From assembly GCA_025024175.1 (NCBI GenBank), contig QCXZ01000045.1:4528649-4592648 (forward strand): a DNA stretch of 64,000 bases, read 5' to 3'. Shown in pieces: positions 34,841-47,142 of this stretch (positions are counted from its first letter, which is position 1; each line of letters starts with the position of its first letter). The notes under the pieces were generated by a model. The model was not told where the DNA came from and made no database searches. It worked only from the letters and a program-made list of their open reading frames with translations. The translations under genes were made by a program, and so were the position numbers. This stretch comes from Rhyzopertha dominica. Lineage: Eukaryota; Arthropoda; Insecta; Coleoptera; Bostrichidae.

Positions 34841-37800
34841 TACAGGGTGATTTACGTAAGTGGTTCATTAGGCGTTTTCGGCGAAATTATTAAAATAAAA
34901 ATTTGAAAGTTTGGTAATATATAAAATGGCATAGGAACTCTTTTTTTAAAATATTTTCAACATTTTTGCACTTATTTTAAATGGAACACCCTGTATATTA
35001 TTGCATTTTTTGATTTCTTAATAAATTCTAGTGCGACTTTATTAATAACACTTATGGTCTAAGATCAGCCGTTTTGGCGTTATTTGACATTTTGTTAAAA
35101 AAATTACGTTTGCAGTGCTCCAAAAAATTAGCAATATCTTTGGAAACACAAAAGATAACGAATTGCGGTTTTCATGGTTGTATAGGGCCAGAACGACACT
35201 ATCTGCATCGTTAACTTTGACTATTGTGCCCTAAGCGTCACAAAAATATAGCACTTTGAGTTTCGAGAATTTCAAGCATGGATAACTTGATTTTTTTAAA
35301 TAGAAGCATGCATTTGTTTTTATGCCATTAGATAGACATTAAAATACCATTTCGTTCAATATAATGGTGTAGATATCTCTGTGTAATAGTTGTTGAGAAA
35401 TTTTGAAAAAACTATTTGTTTTTGACCTCCGGTTATACCGGAAGTAGACATTAACTTATTTTGGCGGTGTTTTTGCATTTCATTATAATGTGGGTTGGTT
35501 GCTTAACAGTTAGCATCAGTAAAAATCTAAAATAGGCAAATTTTAAATAGGAAGTATGCACCAAGACAAATAGAACAGTGTTATAAAAGAAACTATGAAA
35601 ACATCTTCAAAACACACACTTATGTAATAAACAATTAAAATAACATAACAAACAATAAACTTAATAACATTAATAACAACAACAACAATAAAAATAATAA
35701 TATTAACAACCACAAAATGCAAAAAGTTCAAAGTTCAAAAACATAAATCCGAGTAATTACAACAAATGTTCGAAATGCCGACCATCTACATTCACACACT
35801 TATGCAATCTTTTACGCACTTCTAGTGTAGTTGCTCTTTCGATTTCGTCCGGTGAAATATGAGCCATTACATCGTTCACTCGGCGTTGAAGTTCTTCTTT
35901 AGAATTTACCGAAGTTTTGTACACTCTCGACTTAACCATGCCCCAAAAATAAAAATCTAACGGAGTAAGGTCAGGGGATATAGGCGGCCGTTCTAAAGGT
36001 CCGTTTCGACGAATCCATCTGTTTTCAAAAAGGTGACCAAGCTCTTGAGAAACGTTATGTGTACAATGCGCGGGTAGCCCGTCTAATTGATACCAGCAGG
36101 AAACTCTTTCATTTAGTGGCAACTCTTCTAAGAAATTACTCACAACGGAGTTTATAATTTGCAAATACTTGCGAGAATCTAAATTTTCGTCATAAATAAT
36201 ATATGCCATTCTGTTATGCATAAGCAAACAAAAAACATTAAAGCTGAACTTATACTGATGGTTTCTTTCGACAATCAAATGTGGATTTCCATCTGACCAG
36301 TAGTGTTTGTTCTTAAAATTCACTAACCCATCCCTAGAAAATTTAGCTTCGTCAGTGCAGATAATTTTGTTTAAGAAACGAGGATCTTCGCGAAGTTTTT
36401 CTAAGATTGCTTGACAAAACTCAGTTCTCTGTTGATAATCGCCGATTTGAAGGGCCTGTCATTTAGAAAATTTATAATTATGCATTCTTGCAGTTTTTTA
36501 ATTTTTTGACAGGATGAATAAGACACCCCCACTGCCATTTCAGCACTTCTGATTGATGCATTAGGGTGCGCTTTAAAAAATCCTAAGACATTCGTCTGAT
36601 TTATATCGTTTTCAGTAACTGCTTTTTGTTTTATCCGTTTTACCTTAAAACCGATTAAAACTTAATTAGAATAAAAAACTAAAAATAAAAACATAATTTT
36701 ACCTTTATTTGACCATGCAAGGTAAATTTTCTCTCAAACTTCCTGAACCTTCGTTTAGTCAAAGGCATTAAATGGGGATTTCTCATATTAAAAACCCGAA
36801 CTGTTCTTTCCAGCACCCTTTCACACTCACCATACGTGTAAAACATATTCAAAATATCGGCATTGCTATAATTATTTGCCATTGTAGCAATAAACGTTTA
36901 CAAGATGTAATTTGTTTTACTAGGAATGACAATTAATAAAACACAAGTGTCAAACTTTCTTTTGTTTTTGCAAAGCCTCCTGTTATAATTTTGTAGAAAT
37001 CCGAATTTTGTTTCGTGCATGATGCGGTTTTGTGGACACATCCAAATGTCTAAAAAATTACTGCATATACATACTAATAGTTGTACTATAGTATAAGACT
37101 CCCGCTTTACTGCTATTTAATTTTTATTATTTTTTTAAATTAATTTGAAGTAATTGTTTATATTAGCAAGCATTGCAATCGTCATTTTTTAAATAAAATG
37201 TCAAATACCGCCAAAATTTCCTATATTAAACAACACGAATGGTTGATAACATTACCTACTCCAAAATGCAATTCAAAAACAAAAAGTACAATAATGCACA
37301 GGGTGTTTTATTTAAAATAGCAATATTGATGTCTATTTTCTGTATAACCGGAAGTCTAAAAAATAGTTTTTTTCGAAATTTCCCAAAAACTATTAAAGAC
37401 AGATACCTACAATATTATATCAAACGAAAGAGTTTTTTAGTGTGTATTTAATGGCGATAAAACAAATGCATACTTCTATTTAAAAAAACTAGTTATCCAT
37501 GGTTGAATTTCTCGAAATTGAAAGTACCATATCTTTGTAACGCTAACGAAGAAGTAGACGAAGTTAACGGTGTCAGATAGCGTTATTCTTACCCTACACA
37601 ATTATGAAAATGGCACTTTGTTACCTGTTGTGTTTTCAAAGATATTGCTAATTCTTTGGAGCACTGCAAACGTCATTTTTTTAACAAAATGTCAAATAAC
37701 GCCAAAACGGCTGATCTTAGACCGTAAGTGTTATTAATAAAGTCACACTAGAATTTATTAAGAAATCCAAAAATGCAATAATATACAGGGTGTTCCATTA

Positions 37801-37971
37801 AAAATAACAAAGTTAGCGTCTACTTCCGGTATAACCGGAAGTGCAAAAATGTTGAAAATATTTTTAAAAAAGAGTTCCTATGCCATTTTATATATTACCA
37901 AACTTTCAAATTTTTATTTTAATAATTTCGCCGAAAACGCCTAATAAACCACTTATGTAAATCACCCTGTA
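34841..37971 (-). mobile_element. 3.1-kb Tc1/mariner-superfamily element with very long inverted repeats
   Basis: The left end TACAGGGTGATTTACGTAAG is inverted at the right as CTTATGTAAATCACCCTGTA, and TA flanks both sides (34839-34840 and 37972-37973). The two arms remain alignable for more than 600 bases inward (about 34841-35480 and 37310-37971), with small insertions. These include copies of a self-complementary block CTTCCGGTTATACCGGAAG and repeated ACACCCTGTATATTATTGCA sequences. A broken transposase on the minus strand fills the centre. The ends match the TACAGGGTG type typical of this superfamily. Confidence 0.85.
35757..36882 (-). pseudogene. transposase with DUF4817-type N-terminus and DDE domain
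   Basis: The N-terminal part (36882-36679) has NADILNMFYTYGECERVLER, typical of the DUF4817 helix-turn-helix. A second HTH reads HPNASIRSAEMAVGVS. The catalytic part holds IICTDEAKFSRDG (first Asp), CWYQLDGLPAHCTH (second Asp) and PPISPDLTPLDFYFWG (third Asp), then a C-terminal NVDGRHFEHLL. These match the widespread insect IS630/Tc1-mariner transposases with a YQxDGAPxH box and a GGHFEHLL end. All three catalytic residues are visible, but a frameshift near 36480 and a TGA in FSK-stop-QALQ near 36455 break the frame, so the copy cannot make the enzyme. Confidence 0.85.
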
Positions 37972-39246
37972 TATTATTGTAAAATCAAATGTATTTATAT
38001 TCATCTTATTCATTTATATGAATAAGATGAAACAAAAAGTTTGAATTTCTTAGACAATTCTTATCCTTGTCGTCAATGTTTACGTCAACATGTTCAGAAT
38101 GCATGCATCTTTCTAATTATTATTTTTAGGTGGTGATGTCATCTGAAACGATAACATACAAATATAGTCTCATATATGAGGGTGAATGCTCATATATAGT
38201 TGCAATAGAACGTGTATAGGTACCACGTTTCATTTACCTTATATATCGAAAATAAGCGATGTATCATTGCTAGTTCGAAATTAATTTTATTGAGAAATCC
38301 ATATATATTGAATAAATCTGTTGTTCCGTAGATGGTACCTGAATTCTGTAGATATACTGAATAATATGTGGACCTGGTAACGCTGTTCGTGATACTGTGG
38401 CTTGAAGTGTTTTCATTGTGGTTTGCATCCTTTAAAGTACACACTACCAGCAGCTCCACCTTTGTAAAGACACTTTCGTTGTTCTATTAAAATTTTATGG
38501 CAGTACAAGGAGCCATATTTTCAAAAATTTATGAAGCATATTCCAAAAATATGGTTCTAAGTTTAAAGTCTGTGTTGGAAGAGTTATTGGGATAGAATCA
38601 GTATCCTCTATAAATTGACCCATTTTTGATTAGTAACAAAGTTTAATTATTAATTTTTATAAATTTTGGCAACATTCTTCGAATGGGATTTTCATTTCAA
38701 AAATGAAATTGGAGATGTTGCATAATATGGAATCGGCCAGATTGTTCAAGCATTAATTTGAAATTTAGTAGCCTTCGAAAAATTACGAGTGTGACCAAAA
38801 CAAAGTCTATTTGGACTATTTGGTTGGAAACCCATGACGTGCAACAAAAACAGCTCGCAAATGTACATGTGTGTTAAAACCACCACCCTCTCGTAATAAA
38901 TGAGCGATCGCTTTGCCTGCTGGTGAGATTAAAAGGTGGGTATCAAATGAATGCCCAAAATATACAAAAATACAATGCTGACTATCACAAAGATATGTCA
39001 TCATCACTGTTTGAGGAGTGATGCCAAGAACAGTTATTTCCATATCTTCCTCTTGGAACTTTTATGGACATTGCGCCCTCTCATTCAAGACAAACCGCAA
39101 AATTTCCAAATGTGTCGACTAGAAAGTCCAAAATAATTAATTTCCTGAATTCAAAAAATGTAACTATTCCAGTTACAGCAAAAACATTTTTAATCCAATC
39201 GAGCTCATATGGGGGAATTTTAAATAAAGTATAAGAAAATATAAAT
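37972..39246. other. intergenic, no gene seen
   Basis: AT-rich sequence with short open frames only; no recognisable repeat ends or domains. Confidence 0.45.
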
Positions 39247-39560
39247 AAGAATTTAGATGGCAATGCCATCTGTCAGCATTACACTGACATGATGACAGAG
39301 CCACCTAGCTGCCCTAACTGGTACTACTTCCTAAAGGAAGTGACCTGTAGCCTGACAAATTGGCATGCAACTGCATACTTCAATTTGACAGCAGGCCCCC
39401 ACGGCAAGCATTTGGTATATAGGCAAAACCAGTTCTATGCCGTGCTGTCTGCACTAGACTTAAACTGCACTGATGAGCTGTAATGACAGCGAAATAGATC
39501 TATCTGCAGTTGGTTGCGGTGCCGACAGCACAGCATAGGCATGCATTTTAATAAATCAGC
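39247..39560. repeat. rearranged unit of the 44.5-48 kb satellite
   Basis: 39247-39408 is the inverse of the array segment running from CTGCTGTCAAATTG through GCAGCTAGGTGG to ATGGCATTGCCATC. From about 39410, GGTATATAGGCAAAACCAG and the following core (CCGTGCTGTCTGCACTAGAC ... GCACAGCAT) run in the same direction as the array. The unit therefore contains an internal inversion relative to the array. Confidence 0.7.
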
Positions 39561-40152
39561 CACCTGCACACATTATTATTAATCTTAGTGATTAATCAAA
39601 ATTATTATTTTTAACTTATAATGATTATTTCTGTGCACATGATATTTGTAAAATAACATTTTCAGTTTGACTTGTTCTTTACAATTACTTGGGTCCGATC
39701 CTGGAATTTTACTTGCCTCCGGAANTCTGCCACCCTCGACCCCATTCAATTTTTTAAATATCTCAAAAACGTCTCGATTGATTCGACTCGTTGGGCATGC
39801 CTAGGCCTGACGATAATCAACATGTACGTTTTTGATTCTGTAAGAAATGTATCTCCTATACTTAAAATTGAATACGTCTAGGATACAAGAAAAACGCGCA
39901 GAATGGGTTTTTCAAATTTTGTTTCCTTTTATGGGATTTCTTCCTTCAAAAATCTACAGTAATCACCCATTACGTCTTCATTGTTCTTGTATCTCGATGG
40001 AATCGCTCACCCTGCCCTACGCTGATTGTAACCAGCAACATAAAAAGCTCTCAAAAATATTGTATATTGTATTGTATGACTTTTACCAAAATTCGTCCGC
40101 CATATCTAATTTCAGTATCGTAATCAGCGACGTCAAAAACGTAGATAACGTA
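39561..40152. other. intergenic, nothing recognised
   Basis: No coding or repeat signal was identified up to the left end of the Tc1-like transposon. Confidence 0.4.
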
Positions 40153-41311
40153 TGTAACAAAAGTTATGCCAAAAATTTATGAAGGCTAATACAAGGTAGA
40201 AAATTAACAATACTGAAAATAATGAAATAGCATTACATTTTGTCACCAATCTAGAGCACATTTCAAGAATTACTTCACTGACAAGGGTCCTCGGTCTTCG
40301 CAACTGCTCCTCGTTTTGTGCTTTCCAGTCATTATAATAGACCTTTCTACTTAGTAGACTCCAAAATTCTTTGATAGGTCGTGCTTGTGGAAGATTTGGC
40401 GGATTGTGTTGTTTTGGTACAAAAGGTATGCGATTTATAGCCAACTATTTCCTTACTGCAGGTACGGGGTATAGGATACCAGATATGACCAGAACATAAT
40501 ATCGCCCCCATTATAATGTGTTCTAATAAAATTTAATAATTTTGGAAGACATTTTCGCGTATATAGATTTGCATCTATAGCTTCTCCTCTACCATAGGGG
40601 CGTGAAACACCAGAATCAGAAATCGCACNCCATGCTAATATTTTGTCGGCGAATTTTGCTTTACATTTAAGTCTAACATTATCCGGGGACTTCTCGATAT
40701 CATCTGTATAAAAGACCATCATTTCCACGTTCGCCAAAGTAAAATACTTTTCGTGGTCCATAACAATCACTTTGTTGTTTGCAAAGTGAACTGTTCGTAG
40801 CATTCGACAACATCGTGGTATCCTTTTATAACTAGGCATTCGTATATTTTGAATATTTTTGTCTTTTACGAAATTTCAAACTATTCCCTGATGGTCATAT
40901 GGGAAACTTGAAATCACCGACCTAACTTTCTAGCTGAAATTTCAACTCTGTTTTTTGCATTTTCTATCATTCTGTTGGCAGCTTCTGGCGGCAAAACTCT
41001 AGGACGATCACTTTTTGGTAGGTTTTTGCAAAGAATTCTTTGCTCAAAATCCTTAATCGTGCGATAAACAGTTCTGATAAAAATATTTTGAATATGAAAT
41101 ATGCGCACAATTTCCCTTTTGGGAAGTTGGCCAACTAACGTATAAATACTCTTACGTATATCTATTTTGTAAGATTTTAAAGTAATTATAAACAATCAAA
41201 CCAGTACAGATGTCACAAGTATTGACATTTGTTATTGTTTTGCATGCAATGGTAATCCGATAATGCTAATGCAAATCCTGCAAAACATTTTGTGTCTAAA
41301 CTTTTGTTACA
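40153..41311 (-). mobile_element. Tc1-like transposon with TGTAACAAAAG termini
   Basis: TGTAACAAAAGTT at the left is inverted as AACTTTTGTTACA at the right, with TA directly outside both ends (40151-40152 and 41312-41313), the target duplication of Tc1/mariner elements. The length of about 1.16 kb fits one transposase gene, which occupies the minus strand. Confidence 0.8.
40190..41195 (-). pseudogene. Tc1-like transposase, nearly full length but broken
   Basis: The N-terminal helix-turn-helix part (41195-40914) includes QLPKREIVRIFHIQ and DRPRVLPPEAANRMIE. The catalytic part starts near 40839 with KVIVMDHEKYFTLA (first Asp), AKFADKILAWXAISDSGVS, LNFIRTHYNGGDIMFW, and then IPFVPKQHNPPNLPQARPIK. 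The third acidic box reads RPIKEFWS where the family usually has RPIExFWS, so the glutamate is shifted by one. The second-Asp region (FWSYLVSYTPY for FWPDLASSHYA) has lost its Asp, and the chain breaks near 40444. An N call sits at 40629. An inactive copy. Confidence 0.8.
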
Positions 41312-41804
41312 TACATTATACTAAACATTTTGTATGGATTCCAAACAATAGCTTAATATTTTGGCAAGGTTTTCCGATTTTCTGGCCATTGTTCCTGACT
41401 TAATGATGGATGTGCGGCTGCGTTATTAATCCGTAGCTGAATTTTTCACAAATTTGTAGAAACATGTATTTTGGATACGTTTTTGTTAGGCAGAATACTA
41501 CACAATAATTAACTTCTGCCGAATGTTTCAAAATTGAATTATACACATTTCCACTGGTAGAATGCATTTTGTTGCTTTGTAAGTCGACCAATCACTCAAA
41601 GTTATTTTGATTCACTTTCGAAGTTGGGCAGCTTTTCCTATTTTCTTTTACCACTGAGCATGGTATGTCATCACTAATTTACTAAAGTTTCGTGTATTGG
41701 GATAATTAGGTATTTGGCAGAATCAATCAATTCGAAACAAGAAAGGGCTTAATAAGAGTATAAATTCAATGTTATAAACAATCCATTAAGGTTACCTTTA
41801 TTTT

Positions 41805-41945
41805 AAAATGCACCCCTTCTAAATGACTCCATAAAATTTACTACCTGCTAATATAAATGAGTCTACTGAGCCCATTGAAAAGTAGACGTATAAGGGCTTT
41901 CTGAATATTATTTCTATTATTAGAAAGTTATTAGCATTGTAAAAA
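41805..41945 (-). repeat. dispersed repeat, inverse of 11860-12010
   Basis: Shares about 145 bases with the segment at 11860-12010 in reverse orientation, including TGCACCCCTTCTAAATGA, CTACCTGCTAATATAAATGA and AAAAGTAGACGTA. The family is unknown. Confidence 0.6.
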
Positions 41946-44467
41946 CAATGAGTTGAACTGTCGTGTTATAAAAAATCGTGTCGACCAGTGCTATTAATTA
42001 TAACCTATTCGGAAATTTGAAAAGGACATCTGAAGAAGTTAGTTTAGTGATGACAAGGAGGTAGACAAGAGTAATTTCGAAAAATTTTGTGCACAAACTT
42101 GAAGGTAAGTAATTCATGAACATGCATATGTGTAAGAGAGGATTATACTCAGAAATAAAATCTTAGTATGATGATGATGTTTTCTTATAGATAGAAGAGT
42201 TATTGCACATTAATTAATAAAGCAGTCGATACTTAAAAATATATCCCTAATGCTATGCAATAGGCTAAATTGGAAAATTATTAGAAGATAAATGAGTAAA
42301 GAGCAACGGAAGACCAGTATTTTGAAGAACATAAAAACTCGAATCTTAAGTCAACCGGAAGAACATCTTCGTGAAAAGAAGACTGAAAGCAATAAAAATA
42401 CATATTGAAACTTTAAAATTAAATAAACTTCTGCAAAAAATTTTTTTAATGCAACTTATGCTGAACTGCGCTATTTTAAAAAGGGTTTGTTAATACTTTT
42501 AAATTTTGTTGGTGGGTGGAATATTATGAATAAAAATCTTTTAAGCAGAAGAACTCTGAACTGTGATTCTTCCTTAATAAGAGATAAATAGCTTTTTGAC
42601 CTTTATTTGGAAATAAATGAGTAAGCATTCCATATCGTCATAAATAGAAAAACTTGACTTTGAAGATTGTGCAAAAAATATTTTTCATTTAAAAAAGTTG
42701 GTAACGCGATCTACGTCAGTTATATCACAAATGGTGTTACAGAGTTAATAAAAATCGTCGTCCTCTATATTTTTCAGCAACGCCCGATTACAAAAATATT
42801 GAAACTATTCAAGACTGTGCTAAGGCAGTGTATAACAAATATTCTGTTGGAGATTGTTTCCAATGCTATTCTAATGGGAGAAGCATGAGAAGTTTATTTT
42901 CACACCAGTGTTGTCCTCATATATAAAAGCTCTTGCATTTCTGTTATCACGTTCCTATTAACAAGCAAATCTAGGTCAATTTAAGTTCCTTTGCACCACT
43001 CACACCGTAACTGCCAGCCATGGGAAAAAAGAAACCTTCCCCTAATCTGTGCCAGCACATAAATTAGTATCATTTTTGCCATAACCGTCGTTTTCTAACA
43101 TTATCACATATCAACAGAATGTCCCTTTGAAACAAAAGCTAACCGTTTAACGCCTTTCTCTCAACAAAAGCCGGGCATTGCGCTGTATTAGCATGCCAGC
43201 GCTAAATAAAACATGTTGCGTATGGAACAAAAATGTAATTAGAACCTGGATACAGATCACAGTAGGAAAACGGCGGTCAACTTATGTAAACTGTGCGGTT
43301 GAATCAAAGATAAAACAAACATTTGCCAAATTTGCTGTAGTAAAACATGTACGGACTGCTAGTTTTTATAGCTGGTACCGGTTGACTGAATATCATGAAA
43401 TCTTGTGTTTCTTGGATGCAACAAAAAGTGGCAGGTTGCTTAATTGCACCAGGATATTGTCAGCCCTAATTATTACAAAATCGAGTTGTAGAAATGCAGT
43501 TTTCAAGACAATTAATTCAGAAAATTGTTGTATTTTTTTGTCCAAACTGTACAAGTTAATAACATATGTCGACCATAGATGTACTAATAAAATAAGGTAT
43601 GGAGGGGACAGTCATGATAAGAAACTGGGTTTAGCGCTTAATACGAACATTGCTGTGATTTTTTTAAAATTGGTACTTTATTTAGTATTACACACATATT
43701 ATAGACGTATAAGAAATCAAAATAAACCTGCAAAGGAGCGTACAATTTTAATGGCGACTTTGATTTGCACATCTCCACTAGATTTTGATGCGAATCCCGG
43801 TGCTTCATCGACAAAATAGCACCACTTCCATGATAGCTGGATGAGGCAAGCAGTTGTCAAGTTTTTCGAACGTAAAAGTAATCGCGTTATTATATCCTAT
43901 AAATAAAAGTTAATCGTACTTTGAAATCTAAATATCAATTGAATTTTATTTATTTAAATTTAATTATCGCTTTAATATACAAGACGCTTAAGCTAAAATC
44001 GCATACTTAAGAGCACCAAAATGCAGTTCTAGTCTTCTACCATTAAATATCACAAAATAAATCTTTTTTATACCTTTATTAGGTTGAAATAATTAGCAGA
44101 AATTTATTTTTCCGTTGAAAATGGTCAATGAAGTTAACCAAAGTTTAAATCATTTCATCAGGCTCGAATTTTTATTTCGTAAATATTTCCGCCGTTGAAT
44201 CAAGTTTAGAACAGTTTTTCCCAAAATTTCTTTCTTTCGTTTAATCAGTCAACGTAATTCATTTTTAGAGAAATCTCCAGTAGTTTTGAAGTATGCGGTA
44301 TGAGATTGCTAATATTTATCTCCTTTCATTGCCCAGATCTATTCCTGTTTTAATGCCTCATTAACAAAAAGTCTGTCTTCTAACTGTGCATAACTTAGTA
44401 ATAATAAGAATAATATATAATCTGGCAATGTCAGATTGCAATGATATGCTACATACCTAGCCACTTA
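41946..44467. other. intergenic; one long unassigned frame
   Basis: The plus-strand frame at 43178-43819 is open for 213 codons, starting MRCISMPALNKTCCVWNKN. It shows no domain I recognise and no clear codon bias. A neighbouring frame has clustered CxxC pairs (ICQICCSKTCTDC) that weakly recall a transposase zinc ribbon. Not called as a gene. Confidence 0.35.
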
Positions 44468-44634
44468 TGTCTACACTTTGATTGTAATTGAAGGAAGTAG
44501 TACCCGTTAAAGCAGCTAGCTGGCTTTGACATCATGTCAGTGTAATGCTGACAGATGGCATTGCCATCCTAAATTCATACTTACATCATACCATTGCTTT
44601 GGTATATTAGCAAAACCAGTTCTATGCCGTGCTG

Positions 44635-45689
44635 CAGTGATGGGCGCGTAGAATACTCCATGTAGATTACGCCATTATCTACGCGTAAACTATGTAATAT
44701 TCTACTTTAAAAGTCTACTGTAGAAAATAACTTTATGTAGATAAACAGCAAACTAGTAATATTTATACTTTTAACAGCTCCAAATGCCTCAAATGACAGT
44801 ATTATTTTGTATATTATTATTTTCGTTCTCCCATCGATCGTACCGCGAGGTACGTGAAAAAGAGAACTATATATATCACTCAATGGAACGGAGTTGATCC
44901 GATCACAACCAAACTTGGTATGGTAATAGCCCATGACCTTCTGAGCTCCAATCCGGAGCCCTATGCTGTAGACTCTCACCGTTCAAAAGTTACAGGACAT
45001 CAAAGTTGCTGCAGATCGCCGTGCACTAACGTCAGTAGGTTGGAACTACGCGTGGACCACGATCGGAACTACCTGGAGTTGATCATAGGAGAACGTTTTT
45101 TTTCATTTTGGACGATTCCATTGGTTGTTGCTTCCTAACTAATCAAAATACTACTTTGTTGTAATTAAAATAACTAGAGCCACGTTAAACAACAATAACT
45201 CGTTTTGACATACATTTGTTAGGGTCAGAAGGCACAAGCGTGCTTTGGAGCCCTCATCGGTCAATGGGTTCTTAAATGACTGTAAACTATGATTTTATTA
45301 TCTTTCTTGTATATAAACGGAAGAAGACTGGCTATTTCATATGCTACCTATTATACCTAATATACTCGTAGAAGAAAAGACTTCGAAACGCATGTTTTGT
45401 CCGAAAGAAGTAAGAAAACCGTTTGGGTATTCTGATGACTTACTAAAATAAGTTATGCAAATTTGTAATATAAATATTAAAAAACTGCAGTGCTTTAAAA
45501 ATTTTTAAGAATTGACCCATAAAACAGGGAAATTAGAACAAAATAATTTGCACAATATACTTAATATACAATACCCATAATATACTCGTCTCATATTTTC
45601 TACTCAAAATCTACGCCAAAATGCTTTATCTACATTTTCTACGCGGGTAGTGTAGAAAATTATAATTTACGCGTAAACGCCCATCACTG
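44635..45689. mobile_element. hAT-type element inserted in the satellite
   Basis: The left end CAGTGATGGGCG and right end CGCCCATCACTG are inverted repeats. The 8-base duplication CCGTGCTG flanks exactly (44627-44634 and 45690-45697). Sub-terminal ACGCGTAAA repeats recur at both ends. No transposase frame was found. The middle (44830-45140) is unusually GC-rich. The right 290 bases are homologous to 23630-23917. Confidence 0.9.
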
Positions 45690-45790
45690 CCGTGCTGTCT
45701 ACACCAGACCTAAACTGCACTGATGAGTTGTAATGACAGCGAAATAGATCTATCTGCAGTTGGTTGAGGTGTAGACAGCACAGCATAGAC

Positions 45791-47142
45791 CAGGAGCGCC
45801 AGCTTTTAGAAAACCTCGTGGGTGCTCATGCTAACATAATCGTGAAAGTATCTATCAATCCGTCCAATAGAGCTCAATAGGTACACATGCAATATGAATA
45901 CTGAATATGTATGATATAAATAGAATGATACGTAAGAGAAAAACAAAAAAAAAGTACAAAAATGCTTGTCCTAGTGCCTTTATTGGTACCAGCATTAGTC
46001 ATCGACAAACTTTTTTATGAAAGAAACTGTCTTCAATTCACTACAGAACGAGAGGTAGAATGTGGAGTACTCTTTTTTGAAACCAAAGATATACGAAAAA
46101 ATTATAAAATAATACTGCATTGGTAACGGAAACCAACCTCATCGGGGAGGTATATAAACTACGTCTCAAATCATTCGACACAAGTTAAAATAAACTTTGT
46201 GAAACAGATGAAACATAGAATTATTAAAATAAAATATTCACAATTTATTGAGAAAAAATTTAAAAAAATTAGAAAATTTACTAATACACAATTCATACCT
46301 GAGAGCGTTGATAAATAAAATCTTCTATTCTACTACTGACTTATCAACACTTCATGTAACGCAAACACAGCTAACGGTAGTATGCAGAGTGACGTGGGGC
46401 AGAGGGTAAATCATGATCCTAGGGTTGACAAAAACCTACAAACAGTAGATCATAGAATGTATGTATCCCTACCAAACATTACTGGATTGACAACAAAATT
46501 ATTCAGAACGTTTAAAAAATGAAAACATAAAAATTACAATTGAGAACAAAAAGGATGGCTCAACCCTACTCGCAACACTAAAATCAAAAATACCTGCAAA
46601 ATATCATGCAAATGTTCTATAATATATGTTTGGAATGTGAGGATTGTGAAGGCAAGTACACATAGGACAGGTATCACAATGGATGGTTAATAGATTGGCG
46701 TCTACAAAAGTGATATAACTAAACAAAGGGATAGATGTTCACTTACTGAACACATGGACATCACATTAAGTGGGATAATGTGAAAATTCAGGATAAAGAA
46801 AGTAATACAAACAAGAGATTAATACTTGAAATGGTTCACATAAATCTAAATTCCAATATAATAAATAAAAAAATCAGATATTAAAAAACTGAGCAACATT
46901 TCCACGTACTTGCTTTCACAAGAAATTCTAAAACAAGGCTGGGTGGGTTTGAATCATCTGACAGCACTGTAGACGCTCTAATTTGATAAATTTGACAAAG
47001 AGTTCTTTTTTATATCTGTGATAAGTCAGTTTGAATTTATGATACATGTGTTGAAGCCTATTTGGTCGTGGGTGCTCCGCACCCACAATTTACTTCTCGT
47101 GGGTGCTGGAGCACCCGAGCACCCATGGAGTCGGCGCCCCTG
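45791..47142. mobile_element. second hAT-type element inserted in the satellite
   Basis: The left end CAGGAGCGCC and right end GGCGCCCCTG are inverted repeats with one mismatch. GTGGGTGCTC-type blocks follow inside both ends. The 8-base duplication GCATAGAC flanks exactly (45783-45790 and 47143-47150). The interior carries a Penelope-like fragment instead of a transposase. Confidence 0.88.
46000..46930 (+). pseudogene. Penelope-like fragment inside the second hAT element
   Basis: Plus-strand pieces in order: SGRYINYVSNHSTQVKINFV and KQMKHRI (C-terminal RT region), KNLKKLENLLIHNSY-like, KSKIPAKYHANVLYNI, CEDCEGKY (GIY-YIG start, normally YxxxCxxCxxxYIGQT), THGHHIKWDNVKIQDKESN, and KRLILEMVHINLNSN. 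These are the end of the reverse transcriptase and the GIY-YIG endonuclease, with many stops; the YIGQT box is mutated. It differs from the copy at 32880-34640 and is a separate lineage. Confidence 0.75.

Noticed and set aside
42026..42056. CTGAAGAAGTTAGTTTAGTGATGA as a possible fourth hammerhead
   Set aside because: No GAAA box or pairing stems follow the CTGAAGA match.
43178..43819. 213-codon open frame, the longest in the window
   Set aside because: No recognisable domain, start context or codon bias. A neighbouring frame with CxxC pairs hints at a decayed transposase zinc ribbon, but this is too weak.
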